From NCBI GenBank assembly GCA_900074885.1, contig FJUW01000026.1, positions 248,001 to 312,000 on the forward strand: DNA of 64,000 bases, read 5' to 3'. Source of the DNA: Rhynchosporium graminicola (Eukaryota > Ascomycota > Leotiomycetes > Helotiales > Ploettnerulaceae). A program made the translations under genes and the position numbers. The notes below the pieces were generated by a model. The model saw only the letters and a program-made list of their open reading frames with translations, was not told the origin of the DNA and did no database searches. Below are positions 23,455 through 34,155 of this stretch, in pieces. Position 1 is the first letter of the stretch. Each line of letters starts with the position of its first letter.

Positions 23455-24989
23455 TTAGATGCGGTGCTTCTCACTTTCTGTAATCTGGTTAGCAAACATG
23501 TCAAGCGAGCCAAGATCCAGGAAGACACGTACCAAGTCGCGAGTAAAGCATATACAGCGCCATTTGATTGCACTCGGCAGTACCAGTAATAGTGACCAAC
23601 CGTTCATTGCTGTTATCTTGAGGCTCATTGATCTTAATGACACTACCACTGAGCTGTCTAATCTCATTGATCTTGGCACCTCCCTTGCCAATGATAGCTC
23701 CAACCATATCATTTGGGATGAAGATTTGTTGGGTTAGTGGTTGCCCAGGGACAACTGGCGCAGCTGGTCCACCTGGGCCACCAGGTCCAGGCTGAACAAA
23801 GCCACCATGTTGAGGTTGGTGAGGTTGTTGTGGGCCAACTCCTCCATATCCACCAACTACAGGCGATCCACCGTAATGCATTGGGGTAGCTCCTTGCGCT
23901 TGCGATGGTCCACCTTGGGCAGAGTATGGCTGGCTGTAACCGTGGCTAGGAGTGTGATGAGCGCCTCGGTCATTTCGGCGGTGATCAGGATGTCCGTAGT
24001 TGCCGCCAGCTGGTTGAGGTACATAAGGAACTACCTGCATGCCGCCGGGAACAACACCTGCAGGGCCTCCGCTACGAGAAGCGTAGGCTGAAGCTGCTGG
24101 GCCACCGAATCTCTCGGAAAGCTGCTCGAAGAGGGTGCTACCAACATAGTAGGTTGCAATGTGTACAGCATCGGCAACGCCAAGGACTACAAGCGATCGC
24201 TCACTGGATAGAGGTAGGGTTGAGTCGGATGCATTGAGACGTGCACCAGAAGCCTCTTGAATTTCGCGAATTCTGACTCCGCCCTTTCCGATGATAGAGC
24301 CAATCAAGATGTGTGGGATGAGCAGACGGAGAGGGTAGGTCTTGGATTGAGTACCAGATGCGTCTTCCAGGGGCTCGTTATTCAGTGTGCGAATGATAAG
24401 TCCAAAGGCCTGACAGGGTTAGCTTGGTTAGGTATATCTCAGGCAGTAAATTTACCTTTGCTGCGGCATCAACCACACCACTGACTGTGAGGATACGTTC
24501 GACTGCACCCTTTTGGTAATCGCTGACAGTGCACTTGGCGCCAGACATCTTTCTGATCAGCGATACATTCTCTCCACCTTTGCCAATGACTGTTGCTGCC
24601 TCGGCACTGGTAATGACAGCTCTGATATGGATCCATCCGCTCTCATCATGCTGAAGGTGTGATCCGCCAGCTGGTGTGTTTCTTGACGATGTGGCGGTGC
24701 TCTCAATCGATTGCGCAGTGGCATCTGGAATAACAGTATCGCCTTGGCTATCCTTAGACTCCGTCTTCAACCCGTTTGTTACCTCAACCTTTGGCTCTCC
24801 GTTTGAGCTGACGACTGGTGGTTCTGGGACCTCTGCAACAGCTTTTTGTTCCTCTTCCTCACCCTTGACAATCTTGTCTAACGCAGGTCTCTTTGCTTCA
24901 GGCTGGTCGTTTGGGGCTGATGGAGAGGAGGGGTCTTCAAGAGGACGCTTGGTCGACTGCGGAGGAGCAGCTGTAGGCGAGGCAGACAT
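23455..24989 (-). CDS. Triple KH-domain RNA-binding protein (Rnc1/Pbp2/PCBP-like), 477 aa
   Basis: Binds single-stranded, pyrimidine-rich RNA and probably controls mRNA stability or translation. Three exons: 24989-24456, 24409-23533, 23477-23455, totalling 478 codons. Residues 1-110 are disordered and acidic. KH1 lies at about 115-180 (TVIGKGGENVS), KH2 at about 201-272 (GSIIGKGGVRI) and KH3 at about 402-470 (GAIIGKGGAKI); each keeps the G-x-x-G loop. A 120-residue Gly/Pro/Gln/His-rich linker separates KH2 and KH3. The last exon is only 23 nt. The TACAG acceptor gives the ending ...SRLESEKHRI, whereas the CAG a few bases earlier would end in DYRK. The KH spacing resembles fission yeast Rnc1 and animal poly(C)-binding proteins. 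Confidence 0.9.
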
Positions 24990-26185
24990 CTTGGTTCGTT
25001 GCTATGTGTTAATCTGTTCACCCAGGGGAATAGTGGTCGGAAAGGAGTTCGAGAACAGTTTTGTTTTAAATTGGATTGATTGTTCGTTATGTACACCTGG
25101 GATTCTTCGAAAGAAAACGTGCTGGTGTTGGTGAATCGAGGAGAGGGAGAGCGTGTGCTTTGACGGGGACTTCTGAGAAGAGAATGTTTGGACTGGCTTG
25201 ATGTCGTGCAGGAAGGGAGCGGAAGAATTGTGATGTCAAGGAGACAGGTCTTGAAGATCTGCAATGCCTTGAGGAGAGGAGGAAGGAGGAGGATGTTGAC
25301 TTGGGCGTGGTGAAGGTGAGCTGAGGTTAGGTGCAGTGATGAATGCAGATAGGTAGATTGTGGGAGGAGTAGTGAGGAGTGACGCAGAGTGGTTGATGAG
25401 AATTGGATAGGATTCCGTGTCTGGGACAAGAAAGCAGTAGGGTAGAGTAAAGACCTGACCTCAAACCTTTTGGTCCTCTAGCTATACCCAACAGGTGTGG
25501 CTCTGTCTGCTCTTTTGTCCTTATTGCTCCTGCTCCTGCTCGTGCTCGTACTGGTGCTGATGGTCTCGGGTCGCCTCGCGCCGTCTGCTGCTCTTCAGTG
25601 GGAGCTAGGTTGGGTCACTTCGTGTGTTTCCGTTTCGTTTCGTTTCGGGAGGGGGCAGTTGAGTGTCGTGGATGAAGCTTCTGTTACGGGCCAGCTGGCG
25701 AAATGGTGAGGCAGTCGATAGATATAGTCCGTGCGACCGACAAAGGGACAAACTCAGCACAAACTGCTGGTTGATGGAAGGAGGAGAGATAGTGAAGGCA
25801 GATTGATGATAAGAAACAAACAAGGGAGAGGGTGGATGGAGTTGATGGAAAGAGTCTTGTGCTTTGAATTGAAGCTGGTTAAGTCTCAACAGATGAAAGG
25901 TGAAGCTAGAAGTAGCGGCAGTTGCGAGGGATGGAACCATTCCATTTTGGGACACTGCCATGTACATCATGTGATCTTAGCACAACACGCTGAAAGCGCT
26001 AATGATGTCGCGTAATGTGCACAGGAGAAGCTTTAAGATGTTGTAAGGAGCAAACAGAGCGCAAAGGACCGACCTTGAATATCAAACTTGTTGATTTTCT
26101 GGCGTTGGGATCTCAGCGTGTCAGACTTGGTGAGGAACTATTGACCGTCCGAACTTTACTATTTGGCATCGCATCACACAAAATC
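24990..26185. other. Divergent promoter region, KH gene and coiled-coil gene
   Basis: 1.2 kb between two divergent start codons. It contains a CTCCTGCTC-type low-complexity run (about 25510-25565), which yields meaningless Leu-rich frames. The first part should hold the long leader of the KH gene. No gene seen. Confidence 0.7.
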
Positions 26186-27225
26186 ATGGAGGACACTAAA
26201 GCTTCGCGCAATGCAAGTTCCTACTCGACGCGTCTTGACAAGACTCTCAAAACATTGCAAGCGAGGGTGAAAGAGCAGGAAGCTCTTCTTGAAGAGGTAT
26301 GCATTCTTCCCTCTGCGAAATGCCAATCTTGCTGATCGAATAGCTCCGTGCATCAGCTACCACGCTTGAGACTGAGCCCTCAGTAGACCCCAAGAGCCAT
26401 TTGCAACAATTACGAGCTCTCAAAGCTGCGTACGAGTTGCTGCTTCCCTCACAACCATGGCTTCCACCACGTGACTCCCTTGTTCCGGCCTTGCTAGCTT
26501 TGCGCAACTCCGATAAAGTCGCCACTGAGACCGTGGAAGCAATTGCTCAGAATGAAATTCAACTCCAGGACACCCGGCTACAGCTGGAGAAAGAACAGGG
26601 AGATCTCAATGATGCCAAGTTGATGAGGGCTGAGATGGAGGCTAGAATCTCAACACTTGAAGAACAGATCAATCAGCGAACACAACAGTCACCAGCTCAG
26701 ATTGCCAAAGAGATGATTCAGGCAATGGAGAAACGGAAAACAAGCTACGACGTCGAGACTGGCAAGTTAGTGAAGGCATTCAATGCATTCATCGATGATC
26801 ACCTCGCTGCCATGCTTGCCGTGGAAGAGCTTGGAGGTCCAATAGTCGGGGAAGTCACGGATGTGGACGAGGAGATGGTAGAAGGTGGATTCAGTACGCA
26901 GGGAAAGCCGAAGAAAGCAAAACCGAGTGGCGACAAGCGCCAACGTCGCATCGATCAGATTTGGGGACCAAGACCGGCTCATGATGATGACTCGCAAGAG
27001 CCATGGGATGAGAAGCGTGCGGCTGCTGCAGAGATGAGAGACTTGACAGAGGAGCTTTTGAATAGCCTTGTTGATACCGAGGGAAATGGGCCTGGTGCAT
27101 ATGTCGATTTGCAGAGAGAATCTGCTGCTGCAAGATTTCTTGTCAGATCCAAGGTGGCCCAGTTCCACCCGAAAGATGCTAGAAAACTTCGACTTATAGA
27201 TTTTGGAGGCGAGTTAGATGATTGA
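26186..27225 (+). CDS. Coiled-coil protein, possibly CENP-K/Sim4-like, 330 aa
   Basis: Two exons, 26186-26296 and 26344-27225 (331 codons), with a 47-nt intron. The N-terminal 40 residues and about aa 110-180 are heptad-rich and predicted coiled coil, separated by an LLPSQPWLPPRDSLVPALLALR segment. An acidic/basic linker follows (about 220-260) with a nuclear-localisation-like KPKKAK...KRQRR patch, and the C-terminus (RESAAARFLVRSKVAQFHP...) looks conserved. The mix of coiled coil, Pro-rich loop and compact C-terminus reminds me of fungal CENP-K-type kinetochore subunits, but I cannot prove this from motifs. Other coiled-coil nuclear proteins remain possible. The gene itself is well supported by its single clean intron. 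Confidence 0.75.
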
Positions 27226-28701
27226 GGCGTACGGACGTGCACAATGGAATCTCCCACAGCTGGATCTTCTGTTCGCATCGTTTACTTCCCATCTTGAATT
27301 GGTATCCACGACTGGTCCTTGACTTTCATCTTGAGTCCCAAACTCAAGATGCTTGTCTCACGTGATGAGCCACAATATAGACGCTTCCCCGGTTGATCTA
27401 TGAAGCAGTAAGCTGACAAGCATGCTATCGTAATTTCAATACGGAAATCTCGCGAACATTTTCCGTCTCTTAGACGACACGCACATCCCTTCCTCACTCT
27501 TCCAACATCAGAGCCCTAGGATCGTTTTGCTAAGACTCAAGTCTGGCCGAAAGCCGGTCCAGGTTAGAACATGCGTGGGAGGCAGCGAAAAGGATTTTGC
27601 AATCGAAAAGCGCGGTTGTGGAAGATTTGGATCTTCCGGGGGATTTGGGGAGGATTGGTGAATAGCAGAAAGGGGTTTGCAATGGGGAGGGTCAGAGCGA
27701 TTTTTCGGGAAGTAAACTTTGACCACTCCTCTTCTGCCTTCCCAAGATGGGTCCTTCTTTGACCGGATCTTCAATGAAGGGAATGCAGAGAAAATGTGCT
27801 AAAACAATCATCAGATTATCTTCTAGCTAAAAACAACTTTTGGCCCACGAGTCAAGGCCAAGTGAAAAGTTCATTCAGCTTAATCCGCAAAGCACAATTC
27901 GAAGCCTACGATGGCTGCGCAAAACTACGACCGGTTTGGGATGCCATTCTATCCCGATACGACGCCATCTTCAAGCTTGCTGTACCAGATGAGCACGGGT
28001 AGGTATTGAATATACAGGTGACGCTATAGGCAATCTAGTATCACTCGTCCTTCTTCTCCAAAATATCCACTTCGTATGTTATGCTCAGACACTATAAATA
28101 CTCTTTCTGCCGTATGTGCACAAATCCCACGACTTCAGCCACATCCAGGTTCGGCTTAGCAAAGCGGTCGAGAGAAACCACGACAAGCTCGTTTTTCAGA
28201 ATTACAATTCGAGAAACATAAGAAAAAGGGACACGATATCAAATCACTACTCTATAGATGTCCTGTGCTCTTTTTGTGATCTGCAGGATAGTCAAGCCTC
28301 GCATTGTAACTCGCCAGTTCCTCAATCCCCGAAAATGAATCTACCTGGTCTCGCCGCTTAGAACAACGCAGGACTTCCTGGAGTCAATGTCACAAAAATC
28401 ACCTCGCGACTTTACCACAAGTTTCAAAGGTTGATATCTTAAGCTCGTTTCATCGCGTTGATATTCTCCTATTGCGATGTGAACAAGTTGTGGTTCTTGT
28501 CTGCGCACTTGATAGCCATCGTCCCTGCCTTCGCTTATTCCTTTTAGCGCCGCTTGGATACAACACAAGTGGAAGGTGCCTACCATTTGTTTGACCTGTT
28601 CATCACTCTCGACCTCTACTCTTTCAAACTTCATTCATCTTAAACTCATAACCACCCTCCATCTCTTCTACAGTAGCAATCTTCAACTACAACCCAACGC
28701 G
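27226..28701. other. 1.5-kb intergenic region, no gene seen
   Basis: Between two plus-strand genes. A 68-codon open frame at 27796-28002 has no partner exon or family. The right part (about 28560-28700) is CT-rich and probably the promoter and leader of the next gene. Confidence 0.6.
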
Positions 28702-29525
28702 ATGGTCAGTACATTAACCGAAATCGTGTGCCTCGTCCTCAAACCCGGCATCAACATCACAGGATCATCCGATGCAGCCAAGACTTGGGATGAATGTGTC
28801 AGCCTCATCCAGAGCCAACCTGGATATATAGGATCTACCTACGGTCCTACCATGGAGGATCCTCTGATGTATGAATGGTTCATCGGTAGGTATATTCTCA
28901 TGATCACCAACATTCCCCAGGTTCCCATGATCCAAGGCACTGCGAATACCTGCTAAAGAAGACTCCGAATAACAGACTGGACCAGCGCCACCTCCAGGGA
29001 AGCATTCGGCCGTTCGCCAGATTTTATGCCTTTCAAAACCCGTCTCGAATCATTCAATGCATCCATATGTTGCTATCACGTACCCTTCAACCTAGCAGCC
29101 ACGATTTTCACCCTCAATTTCCCGGTAGTACAACTCGTTACTTTCTTCGCTGTGTCGCCGCAGATGCTTTCCAACGTCAGAGAGTTCATAACCGCTATCG
29201 GCAGATCAGACCAATGCTACGGTGGTGTCTGTGGGGAGAGTCTGGAGTCAAATATTCGCTGGTCTGGGGATGGAAGGCGAGGAACTGTGGTTGCGTTACT
29301 GATTGGGTGGGAGAGCAAGGAGTCACATACGGCATTTGAGGAGACGGATGTCTACAAGGAGAGTATCGAGTTGCTGGAGGAGGAGGGAGTAGCATACAAG
29401 GGTCAAGAGACGGTAAGTTATTCTCGTTACTTCCTTAAACAAGTACCCGATTCAATGGCTGAGTTGTTCCTCTATAGGTCCACGTTCATTTCAAAATGGC
29501 GATTGATTTTGAGGGGTTGATTTAG
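28702..29525 (+). CDS. Tandem ABM-type (dimeric alpha-beta barrel) protein, 222 aa
   Basis: Three exons: 28702-28885, 28976-29412, 29478-29525, giving 223 codons. The two halves (about aa 3-90 and 110-220) each start with a beta strand and carry a helix plus a ...SRE/ESKE-h-F motif, as in antibiotic-biosynthesis-monooxygenase-like folds. In the first half WTSATSREAFGRS and in the second WESKESHTAFEET occupy the same place. Such double-ABM proteins are common in ascomycetes and mostly of unknown substrate; they may act in secondary metabolism or stress. No signal peptide. The last exon adds only 16 codons including the stop. Confidence 0.7.
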
Positions 29526-31234
29526 TAGTTTTATCACATGGGAAGGGGTCGAACAAGCATCGGGATCGGTATTCATACTTAGTAGAGCAGAAATCAAAGT
29601 CATTCGAAGCCAACTCATTTTTGAAAACATTAATAGGTACATTATGGATACTTTCGGCCCTTCACAGTCACCTAATTATCTTAGGACATCACTGAAGTGA
29701 CGTTCTTAGTTCATATTCACAAACAATATGTATCTGATTTTAGGCCCTGACATGACAATAACACAACAAAACGCCCCCTACATTTCCTCACCGGCAAGCA
29801 AAAGACACACCTATCTACCTATAGTACCACGACCAATTAAACTCTAACCTTTCAAAATTATCAGATATCAAAGATATACAACCACTTCTCGCATATCTGT
29901 TGCGAGGATAATAGGTATAGGCATAGTCACGTATGTGGTCCGTGCGGATCTCCCTAGAAAATATCTTCGGTCAACTCTCTATAGTAATTAGTACTGCAAT
30001 ACAACTAATAATATTCAACTACTCTATGCCTTACTCTGAAGATCAACGTAACCTTGCGATAATATCTATATACAGTGCCCGTCAACTGATATCCGGCATT
30101 TCCAAAAACCACACTCAAAATAGCTAAATCACCACTTCGTACATACTGATTTATGTAACCTACTAATGAAAAAAAAATCCAATTCCTTCTAGAATAATAA
30201 TCATTCGATACCCTTAGACTATATAGTCTAGCCTGGATATGTTTCAATAAGTGCTTGTAGACTTCTTACGGGTAGGTGGCATTATCGCATCTTAGTCTCG
30301 CGTCGTCCCACCGCGAGATAGCGTAGTTTATAAGTAAACGAAATCTCAACTTCTACTTCTGTTTTTGTGTTTTTTGTTTTCTCATCATAGGGCTCGGAGC
30401 TGCTATCTTTTCAAGTAATTCCACGTCGTAGGAGTTCAAGGTTATGCTCTGATGGCAAGTCTTACTAAAGGACACTACTTCAAGTAGAGGGTAGACACGT
30501 TTACTGGTGAAAGTGTTCTGTGTGACTTTGGGTGGTGAATAGGCATATGCCGGATGTCAGTTGGCTGGTACTGTACCCCTGACATAAATTGTTATCACTG
30601 TATCATCGCAAGACCTTCATATCAGGACATAAATGAAACTCAAATCAGAACTCGATAACACGAATCTCGTCGAGATATCACGTTATCGATAGTAGTGGGA
30701 TGGCTGGCTGAACGTGTTGATTATGAGAGATAAGTATTGTACTTTTGGGGGGGGAAGGGGTGTGGGTGAATTACTGTAGTCTGCCTCTGGACGATTCTCG
30801 AAGTGAGTCATGAATGAAGTGGAGGGGAGAGGAGGGGAGGGGATTCTGATTTTGAGATATCTTGCAAATATAAAGAAGAAGAAAAAGGGAGAAGAGTTTA
30901 CTGGTATGCGGTGAGTGGGTGAGTGAGGTTTGGGCCCAGAAGGGAGAATTTTATTGTGAATGTTTGATTGATATAAGGCTGATCGAAATGATGCTAGGTG
31001 GTGCGTATGTCGGTCTGGTTACTTTCAAGTTTCTGGAGATGAGGTGAGGACCGTGTGATGAGATTGTTTGTTATTCGTTAGGAAAGGCAGCCAAGCCAAT
31101 CGGGAGATCACGCTTGGAGGAGCGAGTTAAGCAGTCGCTTAGCTTGGGTTGTTGAAACAACACGGGCTCAGGACGGATAGAAGAAAGCACTCATCGATTT
31201 CTCGTGCGTATGTAACTGCACGGGTTTGACAAGT
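29526..31234. other. 1.7-kb convergent intergenic region
   Basis: Between the 3' ends of the ABM-type gene and the zinc-cluster gene. It is long for a convergent spacer. AT-rich around 29900-30250, purine-rich around 30750-30900. A small inverted repeat TCTCGCG/CGCGAGA with a 9-nt loop lies at 30296-30318. No gene seen. Confidence 0.6.
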
Positions 31235-33328
31235 TCATAGATACATATTCTCATCTATATCGATGCCGAAATCCTGAGACCAGGCAGGATCCCATCCCCA
31301 AGGTAGATTCCAATCCGAGAACGCATCCTGCAACCTAGGTTCCCACGCAGTTGGATCCAAGCCTGCCATCGCATCACCATAATGCATTCCATCTTCGACA
31401 CCAGCATCCAAATTCCTAACCACTTGCTCATTCAAGTTCTCAATCACACCGAAATCCCTAACTTGCGTACTTGGCCTCTCTAACGGGCCCTCATCTTCAT
31501 CTTCCCCCCTCAACGCCCTATGCGTCACAATCGCATCTCTCAACACAGTGATCCCACTCCCTAGCGCGTTCCTCGCCTCTTTCATCTTCAACTGGTGTTT
31601 TTTCTGCGCTTGCGCAAGGGCTTGTATGAGTCTCGCGGCGCGGTAATACTCATCTCCCTCTCTCACGCACCACGAATCCAAGATCCGAAAACTCTGCGCG
31701 ATGAGATTCTGGACCAGGACTTCCATCTTGCCGATTATGCCGGGGTATGCGACGCTCAATTTGAGGATGAGGGTGGAGGCCAGGAGAAGCATCTGGAAAT
31801 AGTGTTTCGGGACGTGAGGGAGGATGAGGGAGGAGGGTGAGGTGAAGGTTGTGATTAGACGGGAGGCGATGCCGAAGACTATGTTTGCCAGGATATCCGT
31901 CGAGCTGTCTGTTTCGGCGCTGGTGAATTTCCGCTGGTCACGACGGGATGAGCGTTCGAGGTGTTGGGTGTAGATGCAGAGTTGGGCTCCGAGGAGGATG
32001 ATATCTGCTTCGGGGTTCCATATGTCTTTGTTGGCTTCCCGAATGTTATCGAGATCTTTGCAGAGGTATTGGAGGAATGTTACGTCGATATTCTCGTGGA
32101 GGTTTCCGAGGACGGCTGTGGTTTTTGCGTAGACTCGCAGGACAGAGTTCCTGGTGAGAAATTCTTTCTCCATTTTTGAGTGGGGTGATGGAATTGTGGT
32201 GAGCATATTGGGGACTTCGGGTAAGAGACAAACTCCCGTCTGCCACATGTGGCTACTATAGTCAGAGCTAACCAAGCTGCGAATGGCCGGTTTCATGCGT
32301 ACCTATAATTTACGAAGCAGCAAGCCAGCCACGTCTTAGATTGCGCTCTGAATTCTGACGGGCTAATGTTTTCCCTCCGATATCCCCCTGATCGATGAAG
32401 ACCCATCCTGATTGCAGCATTCGTCACTAAGCCACAGTAGTTCCAGCTCGGGTCGTAGACCTGCTTTTCAGGATTGAGTGGCCAGACGCAGAGTAGTATA
32501 CCTGCTTGAATTGGCGCAAGGGTGTTCAAAGGCGCCATCAAAGTCTTTTCGAGAAGATTTCGATACGTTTCTGTTAGAGCGTCGCAAAGGAATGCCAGCG
32601 TAGGATGATGGCGAGATGATATCATCACGATGGTCCAGAATAAGAAGGGACTATGACTGAAGAGAGTTGCGATGGACATGTTGGTATTTAAGATAGGGCA
32701 ATGCCGGTTATATTGCTCATGGAAGCTATATTGAGCTCAGTGGAAGGTCACGAGCAAAGTGAAAGAGACGTACTGCTCAAATAATGCCGCAATCTGAATT
32801 GTCTTCAATTCGATATCGCCCATGTAAGGTGCAGGATGAGGCATATCTTTTAGAGATGACACGAAATAGAAGTCATCATCCGATGGTACCTCTCCATCTT
32901 GTGGAGTCGAGTCAGAGATGGGATCGTTCGACGATTGTCCAACCTCTGAAGCTGATCTTTCAGCAAGCTTCTTTTGAAGAGTAGACAGCTCCTGTGTTAC
33001 TTCATTGAGACGACTATCGTCCACTGTTAGTGTCTATATTGGAAGTCGTGAACATTTTTGACATACTTCTTAGTGCGGATACGTCGAAAACTCGGATCAA
33101 CCTGACACTGCAAATTGTTCTTCCTACACCTTGTGCAAGCTGCTGGGAAGGTTTGCGCATTATCGCATCGAAGCTATTGCGGATCTTAGTTGGCAACCCC
33201 AAATGATGCAATATCAGGAACAGTAGGTACTGACTAACCTTAACTTGCCGACAACAGGTGCATGCCTGGTGCCGTTTATTCGCCTGGTGTTGAAGAGAAG
33301 GTTGGGGCGGAGACTGTAGTTGGGACAT
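31235..33328 (-). CDS. Zn(II)2Cys6 transcription factor, 626 aa
   Basis: Five exons: 33328-33239, 33173-33067, 33013-32774, 32725-32303, 32255-31235, totalling 627 codons. The zinc cluster is split by the first intron: ACTCCRQVK joins LRCDNAQTFP, and then ACTRCRKNNLQC, giving the C-x2-C-x6-C-x9-C-x2-C-x6-C spacing. A linker and a short coiled coil (RLNEVTQELSTLQKKL) for dimerisation follow. The fungal transcription-factor middle region begins near LFEHFHEQYNRHCPIL. The fourth intron is placed as 47 nt (32256-32302) because a 26-nt alternative would be too short. The start is the first ATG, MSQLQSPP. It should bind CGG-type sites; targets are unknown and no enzyme cluster adjoins it. Confidence 0.88.
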
Positions 33329-34155
33329 TTTAACGGGTAGAACTGTAACTGACGACAAATGTTCCCAAGGCCATTATCCGCAGAGATAACTTGACATCTA
33401 AACATATCACCGGAGTGCCATAATGGTGCATCGTGGTACTTAGCTAAGTAGTGCCTGGATGAGAGGTTGTCAGCTTGCGGGGAAGAGCCTTCAATGAAGC
33501 GAACGGTCTAGAGCTAACCGAGGCCGTCTATTTAGATACAGCAGGACAGCATCACGTGCGCAGACATCAACAACCTTGAGAATGGAATGTGATATTGCGC
33601 AAGTGTATCAGGATATAGCGTAATGATCTTGGATACGATGCCTTGTAAGAAGAGCCACCTGTCAGTTTTCCAAGCCCATATCCGGGACCATCTAAGCTTT
33701 GCCTAGCAATCATCGTCGATCAAAATTATCAGATTACAATCACATCCTATCATTGAATGAAACGAAACGAAATGAAAACGTGCACATTCGCAGAGTTTGC
33801 GAATCACTATTATCATGGTTCAGGCATCTAGCAAGCCACTGAAGTAATAACATAGATAACGTTGCCAACCACCTAGTAATTTATTGAACCAGGTATCATA
33901 AGTTCCGGCCGTGCCAAACCCGGCCAAGTTCTCATCCCCTCCAGCTTAGCTTGCTCCCTCACCACCAAGCCCACCCACCCTAGACCAATCGAAAGAAAAT
34001 TAGAAGCAGAAGTAATCTTGCGTACGTGAAGTTCATACAACAAGCCCGGTTGATCCGCCCAATAGCCCTCCTCGAGATATCAACAAAACAGAACATAAGA
34101 AAATGTTGCCGAGTGAAACGGAGAAAAAATATGACTGTGTGGGAAGACGCAGCAA
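33329..34155. other. Intergenic region upstream of the zinc-cluster gene
   Basis: 827 bp holding the zinc-cluster gene promoter and, on the right, the 3' UTR of the SRC1-like gene. No further feature seen. Confidence 0.7.

Noticed and set aside
25497..25709. Leu/Val-rich open frame that looks like a membrane protein
   Set aside because: Starts at GTG, lies in a CTCCTGCTC-type low-complexity tract, and has no partner exon.
30296..30318. Inverted repeat TCTCGCG/CGCGAGA as a terminator or zinc-cluster binding site
   Set aside because: Only 7-bp arms with a 9-nt loop; no context to assign a role.
32277..32302. 26-nt intron in the zinc-cluster gene
   Set aside because: Too short to be spliced; a 47-nt intron with the same donor and the next in-frame AG fits.
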